Source: Tricholomella constricta
Lineage: Eukaryota; Basidiomycota; Agaricomycetes; Agaricales; Lyophyllaceae
Reading direction: 5' to 3'
NCBI GenBank assembly: GCA_013368375.1
Contig: JAACJP010000020.1
Location: 434,001-498,000, forward strand
Length of the DNA: 64,000 nt
Shown here: in pieces, positions 21,806-32,992 of the stretch
Layout: each line of letters begins with the position of its first letter
Position numbering within the stretch: position 1 is the first letter of the stretch
Position numbers and translations under genes: made by a program
The notes under the pieces: model-generated
What the model was told of the DNA's origin: nothing
The model's database searches: none
The model's input: only the letters and a program-made list of their open reading frames with translations

Positions 21806-23385
21806 GATGCCTCCGCAAGTCTGGTCAAGTGCGGTTCGGCGTATCGCGAAGCGATATGATAGAAATCCCAGAGCAGGTAGTGGGCTTCCACACGTTCGGT
21901 GTCCATGTTGAAGTTATCGTCACAGAACTGAACCAGATTGCGGATGTCTCGAGGGGACATAGGGAACCCGCGAGGTGCACACTTGTACAAAGGTGAGCCT
22001 GTCACATTGAATGCGGTTTCGTGTTCACGTTCGTATTCTAGAGCGCGACTAGCGCTCTGAGAGGCAAACACCGTATTACTGTACGGTGACCAGTACAGGC
22101 GTCGGTGAAGTAGTCCACCAAACGCGTTGTGGCGTTCAGGAGTACCATTGATGTGTAGTACGCCAATAGTATCTGGAATGTGTCCGACGAATGTCTCGAA
22201 GTTATACTTCAAGCGTTCGTTGGCTTCTCGGTCTGCAGCAAGGCGGTCGCGGCGGACTGAGGCATTGTGTTTCATTCGTAAGCTACGCTCGTCGACGGTT
22301 TCGCTTGCTGGTTCCTCCTTCAGCGTACCAATGGTAGAGGGCTCTACAGTCTCTTGCATCGGTTCATCGGCAGGCGAGCTAGCGTCGACCAGTCGTGCAT
22401 CGTCGACGGGCATCTGCTCAGGCACCGCAAAGGCCTGACGTATCGTAACTATAATACGTCCAGCATCAATGTGCAGAGGTACGCCAAGAGGAAAGGGTAC
22501 CTTAATAGTGGGGATCACTAGAGGTACTTTGGCGGCGCTGGTGGGCGCAGATCCTATTTCTTGCGCTGGCGCCGTAGACTGCACTGATGTGGGTGCGGTC
22601 TGAGGACCCTGCGTCCGACTACGCTTGTCGGTATAAGGCATCACGTTCGGCGATGCCGGGTGCTTACGTAGCGCGCGTTGCAGCTCCTCGGTGATGTGGC
22701 GTTTAGCCATAGTTTGCTGGTCAACTTCTGGTTGAAGGCGGTCAATGGTGTCGAGTAGTTGTCCTATCACGACCCTTGCCATTCCATCATGGATGAAGTC
22801 GACTACAAAGTCGGGTGCTACTCCGACGGTCTCGAGGCGGTTAAATATACCATCTGGGTTTGTTCCCATATTAGCATGTGGTGCGTTGCATGGCGCAGCA
22901 TGCATACCTCGAGTATTTCCGTGAGAGTTCGAGGGATTTCCTTCCTTCTCTTCGACGGCTCGTTCACCCCCCTTTGGGCGGTGTGGTTTGTTACCACCAC
23001 GCTGTTGTGAGGGGCGTCCCATCTCGACGCTTCTCTTCTTAGCATCAGGCAGCTGTCCAGGCTCGAGTTGCCCTGCTCCATGTCCATCGACATCCATTGG
23101 GGCGTGCAGGCGCTCAACGGTGGGTCCAGGAGCAGGCGTCTCGCCTGTGTTGGAAGGATTCTGTCCTTCGAACGGCTGATAGCTTGGTACCATTACTGGC
23201 TGGTATGCTATCGATCCAAATGACAGTGGCGACTGTGCTTGGTTTTGCAGTTGTGCAGTTTGTTGCGCATGTTGTACGCGAGGTGAATTACTCGTAGCGC
23301 TGCGGTTATTGCGACCGCGGCGTCCACGTGTTCCTCCCCCTCTTGAGTTTCCTCGAAAACTCAGTGATTCTTGTCCAGACGACAT
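21806..23385 (-). CDS. ORF3 downstream of pol in Gypsy element A (3' end lost)
   Basis: About 525 genuine residues on the same strand as pol, starting 141 bp after the pol stop. The N-terminus is Arg/Gly-rich (RGGGTRGRRGRNNR), then Gln/Pro-rich. The middle has a helical segment (DFIHDGMARVVIGQLLDTI), and the C-terminal third has conserved-looking aromatic residues (HRRLYWSPYSN, FCDDNFNMDTE). The position after integrase is where env-like genes sit, but I see no signal peptide or membrane segment, so it is not a typical envelope. The open frame continues 20 residues past 21806 into the inverted repeat, which is artificial. Function unknown. Confidence 0.6.
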
Positions 23386-23526
23386 TAGGTGCGATTTCTA
23401 GTGATAGTGGCAGTGCACAAGGGGGCAGAGAGAAAATTTTTCGCTCCCCCGATCGGAGCTCCACTCGATCGAAGTGATCGAGTCCAGCCACGCTGTGGCT
23501 GTGTGGCGCACATTGCATGCCACACC

Positions 23527-25768
23527 TCAGCGCAGCTTTGCGAGCTGCGATATACGCTTCACCCCCTGGAGCTCGAGGTATCTATCGAGAGCTGCCAGGG
23601 ATTCGCAGTGCTCACGCGGCTCCCACGTAGTGTCCCCCAGGGACCATCGAACTTGAAATTCAATGGCGCCCTCGGACCACCTATGTCCCAGAATCTCCTC
23701 GACGAACCACTCGTGGTCGTCTGGTGCACCAAAGTCGTAAGGCTCTGGGTGCGCTCGATTCGGGAACAGTGCGTCCTCCGTAGCGTAATACGGTCTCAGC
23801 ACGGACACATGAAACTTCGCGTGTAAGCGGCGCTGCTGAAGCGCGGAAGGCAGTTCCAACGTATAATTTGACGTTTCTGGCTCTGCCTTCAAGACACGAT
23901 AAGGCCCCACGAACTTGGGGCACAACTTGCGTGCTCTACCCTTTGGATGATTTAAGTTCTTCGTAGATAGGTAAACTAAATCACCAGTGCTAATCTTAGG
24001 ATCATCACTCCGGCGTTTATTCGCATTCAGCGCTTGGAATACGCGGGCCTCGATAATAGCATCGTGGGCTTCCGCGAGATTCGAAAGGGCTTGTTCTGCG
24101 AACTGGCGAATACCCCGAGGAATCACATTATCACTGCGAATTTCCTTGATCATGGAGGGCATGTATCCGCTGTTGAGTTCGAATGGCGCGTATTTGGTTG
24201 TCTCCGATATACTCGCATTAAGTGCGAACTCGGTCATATCTACGCGATCGACCCAGTCTTTCTGGTCGTGGCGCACCACAGTACGGAATATTTGTCCGAT
24301 ACTGCGGTTTGCACGCTCAGTCTGTCCATCCGTTTGAGGATGAAACGATGTGGACATGAGCAGTTTCGATCCAAGGATCTTGTGAAGTTCTCGCCACCAT
24401 TTGGAGGTGAACTTCGAGTCCCTATCGCTCACGATGGAACTAGGAAGACCATGCAGACGAACAATCTCGCGCATGTATATCCAGGACAATTCCGACGCGG
24501 TCATGCGCGTATGTACTGGAATTAAATGCACCATGCTCGTCATGCGGCACATAATAACCCACAGGTAATTATAGCCTTTTGATTCAGGGGACGGGCCTAT
24601 AAAGTCCGTTCCAATGGAGTCCCATGGTTTAATGGGCACTGGTAGCGAATGTATTTTGCCAGCAGGTTTTTGATTCAAACCCTTGGCTCGCTGACATGAC
24701 TCACAAGTTTGACAGAACTTGCGAACTTCTGCGGTAATGGTGGGCCACCAATACCAGCGTCGGAGGTATTCCGTGGTACGCTGGGCTCCAAAGTGTCCAA
24801 CGGACGTATGTGCTTGTTCTATGAGTTGAGTGATCAATTTACGATCACGAGGAACACATAGAACTTCTACGCCAGCTGGATTCGTTGTCCAAATTAACGC
24901 ATCTCGGTGTGTAAAATGTGTGAATTCACCGGGTTTGTCCAGTATTACCGTGAACAATTTATCGGTTTTGTAACCTGTCCGTACTACTTCCAGGAATGAA
25001 GCATCACCATTCCGTGGGTGTGGGTCTGGACGCAGCGCTGGTGCGGGCTGTTGAAACAATGCCTCGCCCAACGTTTGTTCGCGTTCTGAAGTAGCCCCAT
25101 CCGGTTGTTGACCGGTCGAGGATTCAGACTGTACGGTAGGTTGCTGAAACTCTTCCAGGATGGCGGCTTCGATTTCTCGATCCTCACGCCGTTCCTGGAG
25201 GCGGCGACTACGCCTCACTTCTACGTCCTGCATGGCTCGAATTTCAATAACTCGTTCAGCCACTTCTTGCAGTCCTGAAGGTGGGAGATCCTCTCCGTCT
25301 GGATCTATTCGCGCGTCAGCGTGTACATAGTCGTTGACGCTCTGCACCTCATTAGGTGCATCTCCTTCAAAGTAGCGGGATAAGCAATCAGCTACTTTGT
25401 TCAGTTCTCCTTTTACATATGTAATGTCAAAGGTGAACCGAGACATATAATCGTTCCAGCGTCGTTGACGCGGTGACAGATTTACTTGAGTTTTGAAGAA
25501 CTCTAGCGCTTTATGGTCTGTGATTACATGGATATTGTAACCAACCAATTTATCTTCCCATTTTAATAGGGCTTCTAGAATCGCAAGAGTTTCGAGCTCG
25601 TGTACAGCATAATTTTGCTGAGCGCTCGTGAACTTCTTCGACATGAACCCAGCGGGCCGACATTTCTGCCAAGTGGGTCCTTGGCCGTACATGGCTCCGA
25701 CGCCAGTCTTCGAGGCATCGCATATAAGCCATATAGGGTCTTTATTCTTAACGTCTATAGGCTGTATG
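23527..25768 (-). CDS. Gypsy element A pol C-terminal half: RNase H, integrase, chromodomain
   Basis: Continuation of the RT fragment at 36234-37346, from which it is separated by element B. It starts with RNase H (WLICDASKTGVGAMYGQG, HELETLAILEALLKW, ITDHKALEFF). It continues with the integrase zinc region (H, H, CQTCESCQRAK), the core with GTDFIGP, SDRDSKF and TDGQTERANR (the D, D and E residues), and a C-terminal chromodomain (WFVEEILGHRW, FQVRWSLGDTTWEP). Chromodomains direct integration to heterochromatin in chromoviruses. The frame is open to its stop, but the protein cannot be made because B interrupts it. Residues read upstream of 25768 come from the LTR of B. Confidence 0.9.
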
Positions 25769-25773
25769 ACTGG

Positions 25774-26115
25774 TGTTAGGACCTGTGTAGCACGCCGGTT
25801 ACAGAGTTGTTCTGGAACCACCGAAGCGGACAGGCCTGACGTTCGTCGAGGAAGACGGCCTTTGAATGGGATATCCGGAGGTTGTGAGCGTCGACGAATG
25901 TGTTCACAAGAGCGTTTACGAGAACGTGTGGAGCTCAAGGGATACGAATAGGAGAAACAGAATAGATTTGAGAGCAAAAGGAATCGAGAACGGGACTGGT
26001 CGTAACAATAAGCAATATCGAGGTAAAGAGTCTGAAAAGAAGTGGTGCCATCATATATACGGTGGACGTGCGTGGGAAAGCGTAAGTGATTGTGAGTTTG
26101 GGGGCGGTCGTGACA
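25774..26115 (-). repeat. 3' LTR of element B
   Basis: 342 bp, plus-strand TGTTAGGACC to GTCGTGACA. Differs from 35887-36228 only at 25827, 25863, 25883 and 26093. Confidence 0.93.
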
Positions 26116-26336
26116 TTACCCCCTCCTCAAGCGTCGAGCCACTGAGATGCGGAAAAAAAATGTTCGAATACGGGGAGTGTGGCGGTTATTCTCCTTTCTG
26201 GGTCACACGCGGTCACGTGAGGGGCACGTGTCGGTCTCTGTTGTAGGTCCTTGTGGGTGTTTTTGAGGATCTCGGAGATCGAAAGAGAAAAAACTTAGGT
26301 TGTTTGTTCCTCCTCCATCTTCTCTTCGTCCTGCTC

Positions 26337-28315
26337 ATGTCGTCCTTCAATCCCGATATCGCGGCCCCTGCCTCCGTTGACCCTGGCACGATTTTGCGCG
26401 ATTCCGAGTTGGCGCATCTGTCCGTCGAAGATCGGGCGCGTGTGGCGTTCCTTGACGTACCCCGACCCGTTTCCCCGACGTCCTCTCTCCCTGGGATCGT
26501 CACACTTGTCGATGGGAGTGTCGGGGCAGTCCCCGAATCTTCTCCCGCACCTCCCTCAATTCCTGATCATCGTTTGGTCATCCTTCTGCCGGTTCGATCT
26601 CAACAGATCCGGCGTCCTCGTTCCTCCACTCCTGAGGTTGAGTTCGAACCGGCCAGCGATCCTGTGTCACGTCCGGCGGCGACCTCGTTGTCTTGGGGGT
26701 CCCTTTTGACAGATGAGCTGTTGGCGGAGATCTTGCGTACCGCTGTGCGGGTTCCCCCTTCCTTGGCGTGGTGTGAGACACATGCACCGGTAAGTGTTGC
26801 CCTTTTTCTGCGATCGATTGTTGATTCCATTTTGGGGTCTTCGTTAGTGTGATCGTTGTCGGGAGCGTCGGCTGTCCTGTCGATTTCAGGAGGTCCGTCT
26901 TCGCGGGACCCTACCCTGTGTCGACTGCCATGCGGCGCACTCCCTGTGTTCGCTTTCGTTGGATCATGGCCTAGAAGTGGCCGCTAGGCAGTTGGGGATT
27001 CCCTTGGCGTGGTTGCGCTCTCGTGCGGAAGGTTTTGCCTTCTCTCGCACTGGCGTTGCGATGTCCTTTACCAGCATCCGTCGCGCCTTGCGTTTACCGC
27101 TCCCCCCTCCTTTTCCCGTTGTTTCCACATCCCTTGAAGGGTCCGGTGCTGTTCCTCCTCCTCGTGCTCCCCCGCCTCGCGCCTTTTTTTGCGGTACGCG
27201 AGGCCAGGGTCGAAAGTCTGTGCCTGTTGGCCGTAGGGGTGCGTGCTTGTCCGTTCAGGAGGTGCGCTCTTCGCCTATCCCTGGCCCTTCTCCCTCCTCC
27301 TCCCACGATAGTTCGGTTTCGCTTGTCCCCGTTCGTCGTTCTGGGCCCGTTGTGCGCACCGAGTCTCCGGGTTCCCCCATCGCCGGTCCTTCGGAGCCTC
27401 TCTTTTTAAAAGGGTCATCCTCCTCAGGCTCTTCTTCACCAGTTTTGCCCCCTTCCCCCCCGCCATCTTGATTTCGACCCCCCCTGCTGCCCCGGTTCCC
27501 TCCCCTCCCTCGTCTGAGGAGTACCTCCATCTTCAACGCCTCTATGACCAGGAGGTCGCGCGCGCGCAGGCCCTCTCTGTTCAAGTCGAGCTTCTCCGGG
27601 TCGAGGGTCAGCGTGCCAAGTCCCATCTTCGTGGCGTATTGGCCGACTTCACTGATGAACGTGAGTGTTTCCTTTATCTGCAGGCGCAGACTTCGGAGGT
27701 CGTAGACGTCGATCGTGATGCAGAGGTTGAGGATCTTCGGATGGAGGTATCGGTTCTTCAGGATGAGGTTGCTGGTTTGCAGGGGCACGTTGTCCACCTT
27801 CAGGAGGTTAGGGATCATTGGCGTGGTCACGCCTTGGACCTCCGCACTCGCGTTGACGGTGAGTTTCGATTCCCTTCATTTTCTCCTTCTTGTTTCTAAA
27901 ACTTTTCGTAGCCCTCGACCTTGCGCGTACCGCCTTCGCGTCCGATATGTATATCGCGGATGGTGCTTTGCGTCGCGCCCTCGTCGAGTTGGAGGCGTCG
28001 CCAGTCCGAAGTATCATCGATGGCGCCCACAAGATTCTTGAGCGGCACTCGCTCCTGGAGCTGTTCTGCCCCCCCGTCGATCCCGAGTCGCCGTTCCCCG
28101 CGTTCGAGCATTTCCTTGCTCTTCATCGCCCTTCTCTTACCCGCGAAGGTGCCTTGGCAGAGTTCGTATCTCAGTCTCAGTTGATCGCCGACAACGAGCA
28201 GGACATTGCGTCGATGCGTCCCCTGGAGATAGGGTTGGTTGGGGAGGTGGGGGGTGATCGTGAGGGCGGTTCTTCTTCCAGTGCGGGTCCCTCCAAGCGT
28301 CGTCGCATCGAGTAG
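26337..28315 (+). CDS. Antisense gene in element B: Zn2Cys6 cluster plus coiled coil
   Basis: Runs opposite to gag-pol, between the chromodomain and the 3' LTR. Exons: 26337-26789, 26848 to about 27460, about 27460-27858, 27912-28315; introns of 58 and 53 nt have clean GT-AG ends. Exon 2 opens with CDRCRERRLSC, and the whole Cys spacing (C-x2-C-x6-C-x12-C-x2-C-x6-C) is that of a fungal binuclear zinc cluster, a DNA-binding domain. A Pro/Ser-rich linker follows, then a coiled coil (YLHLQRLYDQEVARAQALSV, LRMEVSVLQDEV), an all-helical part and a basic end (SKRRRIE). One frame change near the C-rich run at about 27451-27485 is not explained by an intron. It may be a captured host regulator or a regulator of the element. 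Confidence 0.6.
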
Positions 28316-28529
28316 TCGGTCCCTTCTGCAGCGTCTTGGCCTTCATTTATTTTTTGCTGAATATTTACAGTCTGAAGTTCGTTCGTTTGTTTTTCTTTTT
28401 TCTTGATATTTTTTCTTTTTGTGATATTGTTGCGCTGGTGGTCGAATACATATAGTAGAGTTTAGTCTTGGGAAAATTTGCATAATTTTCGTGATGTGTT
28501 GATGTGTGTGAGTGTTTGTCGAGTGTCTT
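28316..28529. other. Gap between the antisense gene and pol of element B
   Basis: AT-rich with long T-runs. It probably holds the convergent 3' ends of the antisense gene and of the pol transcript. No gene. Confidence 0.5.
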
Positions 28530-31500
28530 TTAAATTGTGGGGTCCCGTGGTTTTCTTGGGAATAGTCGGTGGAATTCAAGGGCCATGTCCTTTGCTCCTT
28601 CTATATTCTCCGCTGATTCCCAGGTATCGCCTTCGGGGCTGTACCCTTCCCATCGTACCAAGTAGAGGACGTGTTTCCCTCGTGTTCGGGAATCCAGGAT
28701 CTGTCCCACTTCGTAGTGTTCTTCGCCCTCGACTTCGATCGTCTGCGGAGGTGGTTTTGATCGTCCGGGGAAATTCTCGTGCTCGTGCTTCTCGAGCAAC
28801 TTGACGTGGAAGACATTGTGAATCCCTTTCAGTGTCGGAGGTAGTTCCAGTCGATACGCGTGGCTGGAGATCTTCTGCAGGATTTTGAAGGGGCCCAGTC
28901 TCCGGTGGTCCAGCTTTTTGGAGGGGCGTTTCATTTTGATGTTCCGGCAGTCGAGCCATACTTCCGTTCCTACGGCCCAGTCTGGTGTAGGGTCCCGTTT
29001 CTTGTCTGCAAATCATTTGTAAGCTTCGTTTGCGATCTCTATTTCTTTGCGGAGGTAGTCCTGGAGGGTCCGGAGGTCTACGGCTACCTCCTGGGCTTCC
29101 TTCGCTGGTATATCTTTTATAGAGATTGTCAAGCGGGGGTGATAGCCCTTGTTCGCGAAGAAAGGGGAAACTCCCGTGGTCGAATGGGTCGTATTGTTGT
29201 ACGTGAATTCCGCCAGAGGGAGCTGAATTCGTCAGTTGGTCTGGAGATAGTTCACGTACATCCGGAGGTATTGTTCCAGTGTCTGATTTACTCGTTCCGT
29301 CTGGCCATCGGTCTCCGGGTGATACGCGGTCGAGAGGTTTGATTTGATGTCCAGGGCTTTACATAGCGAGCTCCAGAAACGGGAGACAAAGAGGGTGCCT
29401 CTGTCCGATATGATGTCGTCGGGCAGTCCGTGCTTGGAGAAGACATGTTCCAAGAATAGTTGAGCAAGTTCCTTTGCTGTGTCCGTTGTGTGACAGGGTA
29501 TGAAGATGCCCTGCTTGGTGAGGCGGCATACTACGACCAGTATGGCGTCGTACCCATCCGATTCCGGTACTTCTACAATGTGGTCCATGGATATGGAGGC
29601 CCACGCCCTTCGCCCAATCTGGAGTGGTTTCAATAATCCGTATGGGCTATGGCGTGGGACCTTCGCTCTTTTACAGGTATAACAGCTTCGGACGTATCGA
29701 GTGACCTCCTTCCGTAGTCCGGGCCAGAAAGTCCTCATGATGAGTTGTGTGGTCTTTCTGATCCCTGGATGTCCGCGCAGTTTGTGATCGTGATGTTGCT
29801 GCAGGATGTCGAGGCGTAATCTGGAATGGTCTGGTGCGTAGGTTCTTCCGTCGCGAAGGAGTAGTTTGTGATCATCGGATAGGGAGAACGCGGAGGTCTT
29901 TTCTCCGGGTGTGGGTGCGTGCCTTTCGAAGAACTCGTCTCGGGGTGCGTTCCGGACATTGTTTAGTAGGAGCTCCTCGTTCAGTATTAGGGCCGCGTTC
30001 AACCGTTCGGGGGGTATGATGATGCGGTTGTTGAAGGAGTTGTGATCCTGTTCGAAACCCTTCTTTGGATACACGTCCGCTCTTCGCGTAAGGGCGTCTG
30101 GCTTCGCTCCCAGTCTTCCGGGTCGATAGTTTATCTGGAAGTCAAAGTTCGCCAAGCATTCCGACCATCGTGCTTGTCTGCGACTAAGTTGTTTGGTCGT
30201 GGAGAAGTACTGTAGGTTGTTGTGGTCGGAGTACACTTGAATGCGGTGGGGAGATCCCTCGAGGTAGGCCCTCCATTGTTTAAACGCTTCCACGATCGCT
30301 AGGAGTTCCTTATCGTAGATGTCATAGTTGAGCTCCGCGTCTATCATGGTTCTCGCGTAGAAGGTGACAGGACGTAAGTCTTGCGATGTCTCGTCGAATT
30401 GGGAGATGATTCCTGCTATGGCAAAGTCGGAAGCATCGCACTCTAGTATCACCGGTAGTTGGGGGTCGAAGTGTCGTAGGATGGGTGCGGAGGAGAATGC
30501 TTTCTTCAATAGCTCAAAGACTCCTTCGCATTCGGAATCCCATTTCCAGATTGTGTCCTTTTGCGTGAGTTTGTTTAACCTCTTCGTTATGCCGGAGTAA
30601 TTGTCGATAAACCGCCGGTAGAAGTTTGCAAAGCCTAGGAAAGATTGGAGTTCCTTGACCTTTGTCGGTCTAGGCCACTTCCGGATCGTGTCGACTTTTC
30701 CTGGATCCATCTTTACTCCGCCGGGGGATACGATGACGCCTAGGTATTCGATCTCCGTAGTGTGAAACGTGCATTCCTCCAGTTTCGCATGAAGGTTGTG
30801 TTTCCGGAGCCTCTCGAGGACCTTCCGAACGTGTCCGTGATGTTCCTCTAAGGTCTCCGAGAAAACCAGAATGTCGTCGAGATAGATCACTATGAACACG
30901 TCGTTCATGTCGTGAAAGATGTCGTTCATGAAGTGTTGGAACGTCGCGGGTGAGTTTGTCATACCGAAGGGCATTACTAGGTATTCGAAAAGTCCATATC
31001 GAGTGCGGAAGGCTGTCTTCCATTCGTGTCCCGGAGCTATGCGGACGTTGTTGTAACCCACTTGGAGGTCGATCTTCGAGTATACTTTCGCTTTTTGAAG
31101 TCGGTCTATGAGGTCTCCGATCAGAGGTAGAGGGTAACGGTTCTTCTTGGTGATCCGATTTAATCCTCTATACTCCACGCATAGCTGGAGTGATCCATCC
31201 TTCTTCTTTGCGAACAGTACCGGAGCTCCCGCTGACGAACTCGAAGGTCGGATGAACCCTTTACCGAGCATCTCGTCGATGTAATCTTTCAATGCTTTCA
31301 ACTCCAGTTCGGACATGTTGTATATCTTTCCGAAGGGAGGGGTAGTGTTTTCGTCGAGTTCCACTGTGTGATCGTAAGGTCGGTGTGGGGGGATGGTTTT
31401 CGCTTCGCCCGCTGAGAATACGTCTTTGAAGTCCCTGTACTCCGGAGGTACGACTTCCTCAAAGATTTCCTTTTCTGTCTTTGGTTGCTTGGGTTCGTCG

Positions 31501-32939
31501 TCGGAGGTGTTATTGGCATGGAGGTGTTCTTCTTGTTCGGTGGGGGAGATGTGTAGTTGGAACACTGTGGCTCCGTCCCTGATGAGGTTCGCGAATGGCG
31601 CCACTCCGATCAGGCGGATGTTTTGTGTTTCGACATCCTCTTCTCCCTCTCCGGTTTCGTCTTCGACCTCCGTTTCTGGGTTGGCTTCCTCTTCTTCCCG
31701 TGTTTCTGTCGTTGGGGACGTTGCGGATTTCCGTTTGGGGTGGGGTTTGAATTTGGACCTCGGAACGTTTGGAGGGAAGTAGTTCGGTGGAGGTAGTTTT
31801 CGGGTGCGTTTCCGTCCCGTTACCTCCTCTGGCGACTCGGTTGTCGGTGTTGGTACTTCCTCCTGAGGTTTGTTGGTGTTTGGGCGGGTGTCTTCCTCCT
31901 TCATGTTACCGCTGGAGGTGTCGTTCTGATCGTTGTCGTCGTCCAGGAGGTCCCTGAGGAGGGGTTGTTTTTCCAAAAGGGGGTTGGCTGGTTTCGGAGC
32001 TTCGACGTCTTCCTCCTTCTCAAGGGTCACGGTTCTCCATTGCGTCTTCTGGGAAAGCGATATCGCGGCTAGTCCTGCCCCTTGTTCCATGGTCATGGAC
32101 ATTTCCTGCCAGTCGATGTCCGGATTTGCTTCCCGTAACCAAGGTAATCCGAGCACTAGTGGCGTGGCCGGGTGTAACTGTGTTATGAGGAGGTCGACTT
32201 TATACTCTAGTCCGTTCTCAAGTTTGATTGTTTCGGGACTATGGTGTGAAATGGCTCCACCTCCGCTGGGGTTTCCGTCGAACAGTTGTAGGGTCATGGG
32301 GCTGGTGAGAGGTTCCGGTTTTGTACACGAGGATTGTGCTATGAAATTTCCCGCCGCTCCACTATCGATAAGTGCCCGTAGTCGCGTTGAGGATCCTTCT
32401 AACTGTACTTCGATTGTGAAGGAGCGAGCTGACCGCGAGGGTAAGCGTTGATCTCCTGTGCCTGTTGTCGTTGGGACGACTTCCTTTTTCCTTCGGAGGT
32501 CCGGTAGTGATCCTTCAATTTTGCCGTTTGACCCCCTTCGTAGCGTGATGCAGAGGTCTTTCCAGTTTATTCGGGGGTTGACCTCCTTCAACCATGATAG
32601 TCCCAACGCTATCGCAGCTGTCTCGTGGAGCTTTGTAAGGAGGAACCTTATCCTCTGCGTGGTGCCGTCACTGAATTTGACGTTGTTGGTGGTATAGTGT
32701 GTGATTTTGCCCGATGCGGAGAGTTCTCCATCAAATAGGCAAAGGTTTATTGGGGGTTTGAGCTCCTCAAGGTGGAGCCCGCGTGATGTCGCCATGTCGG
32801 AGTCCATGAAGTTGTCGGTAGCTCCGCTGTCGATAAGCGTATTTTCGGGTTTTTCTCCTCCTCCGTTTGGCGTGAGGTGTATTAAGAATGCCAGGGACGA
32901 GTGGGAGGAGAGTGTTACAGTGCGGGTGTCCGTTGTCAA
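28530..32939 (-). pseudogene. Gypsy element B pol: two proteases, RT, RNase H, integrase, chromodomain
   Basis: One frame of about 1469 codons with two internal TGA stops, at 29232-29234 and 29013-29015. Residues 37-40 and 192-195 are two DSGA protease motifs, each followed by its own LGL-WL motif (about 112 and 263), so the retropepsin-like domain is duplicated. RT has FVIYLDDILVFS, RNase H has ILECDASDFAIAG, and integrase has the HHCC region (CYTCKRAK), MDHIVEV, SDRGTLF and TDGQTERVN. After the stops the frame goes on to LPLAEFTYNN and a chromodomain (YLVRWEGYSPEGDTWE). The first stop stands where relatives have Trp. Without the stops this would be a typical chromovirus Pol. The frame starts 54 bp after gag, in another phase. 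Confidence 0.9.
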
Positions 32940-32992
32940 TAATGCCGTTGCGCGTAGTTTAGTGTCAAGGCCCGGTTTCAGATCTTCGCGAT

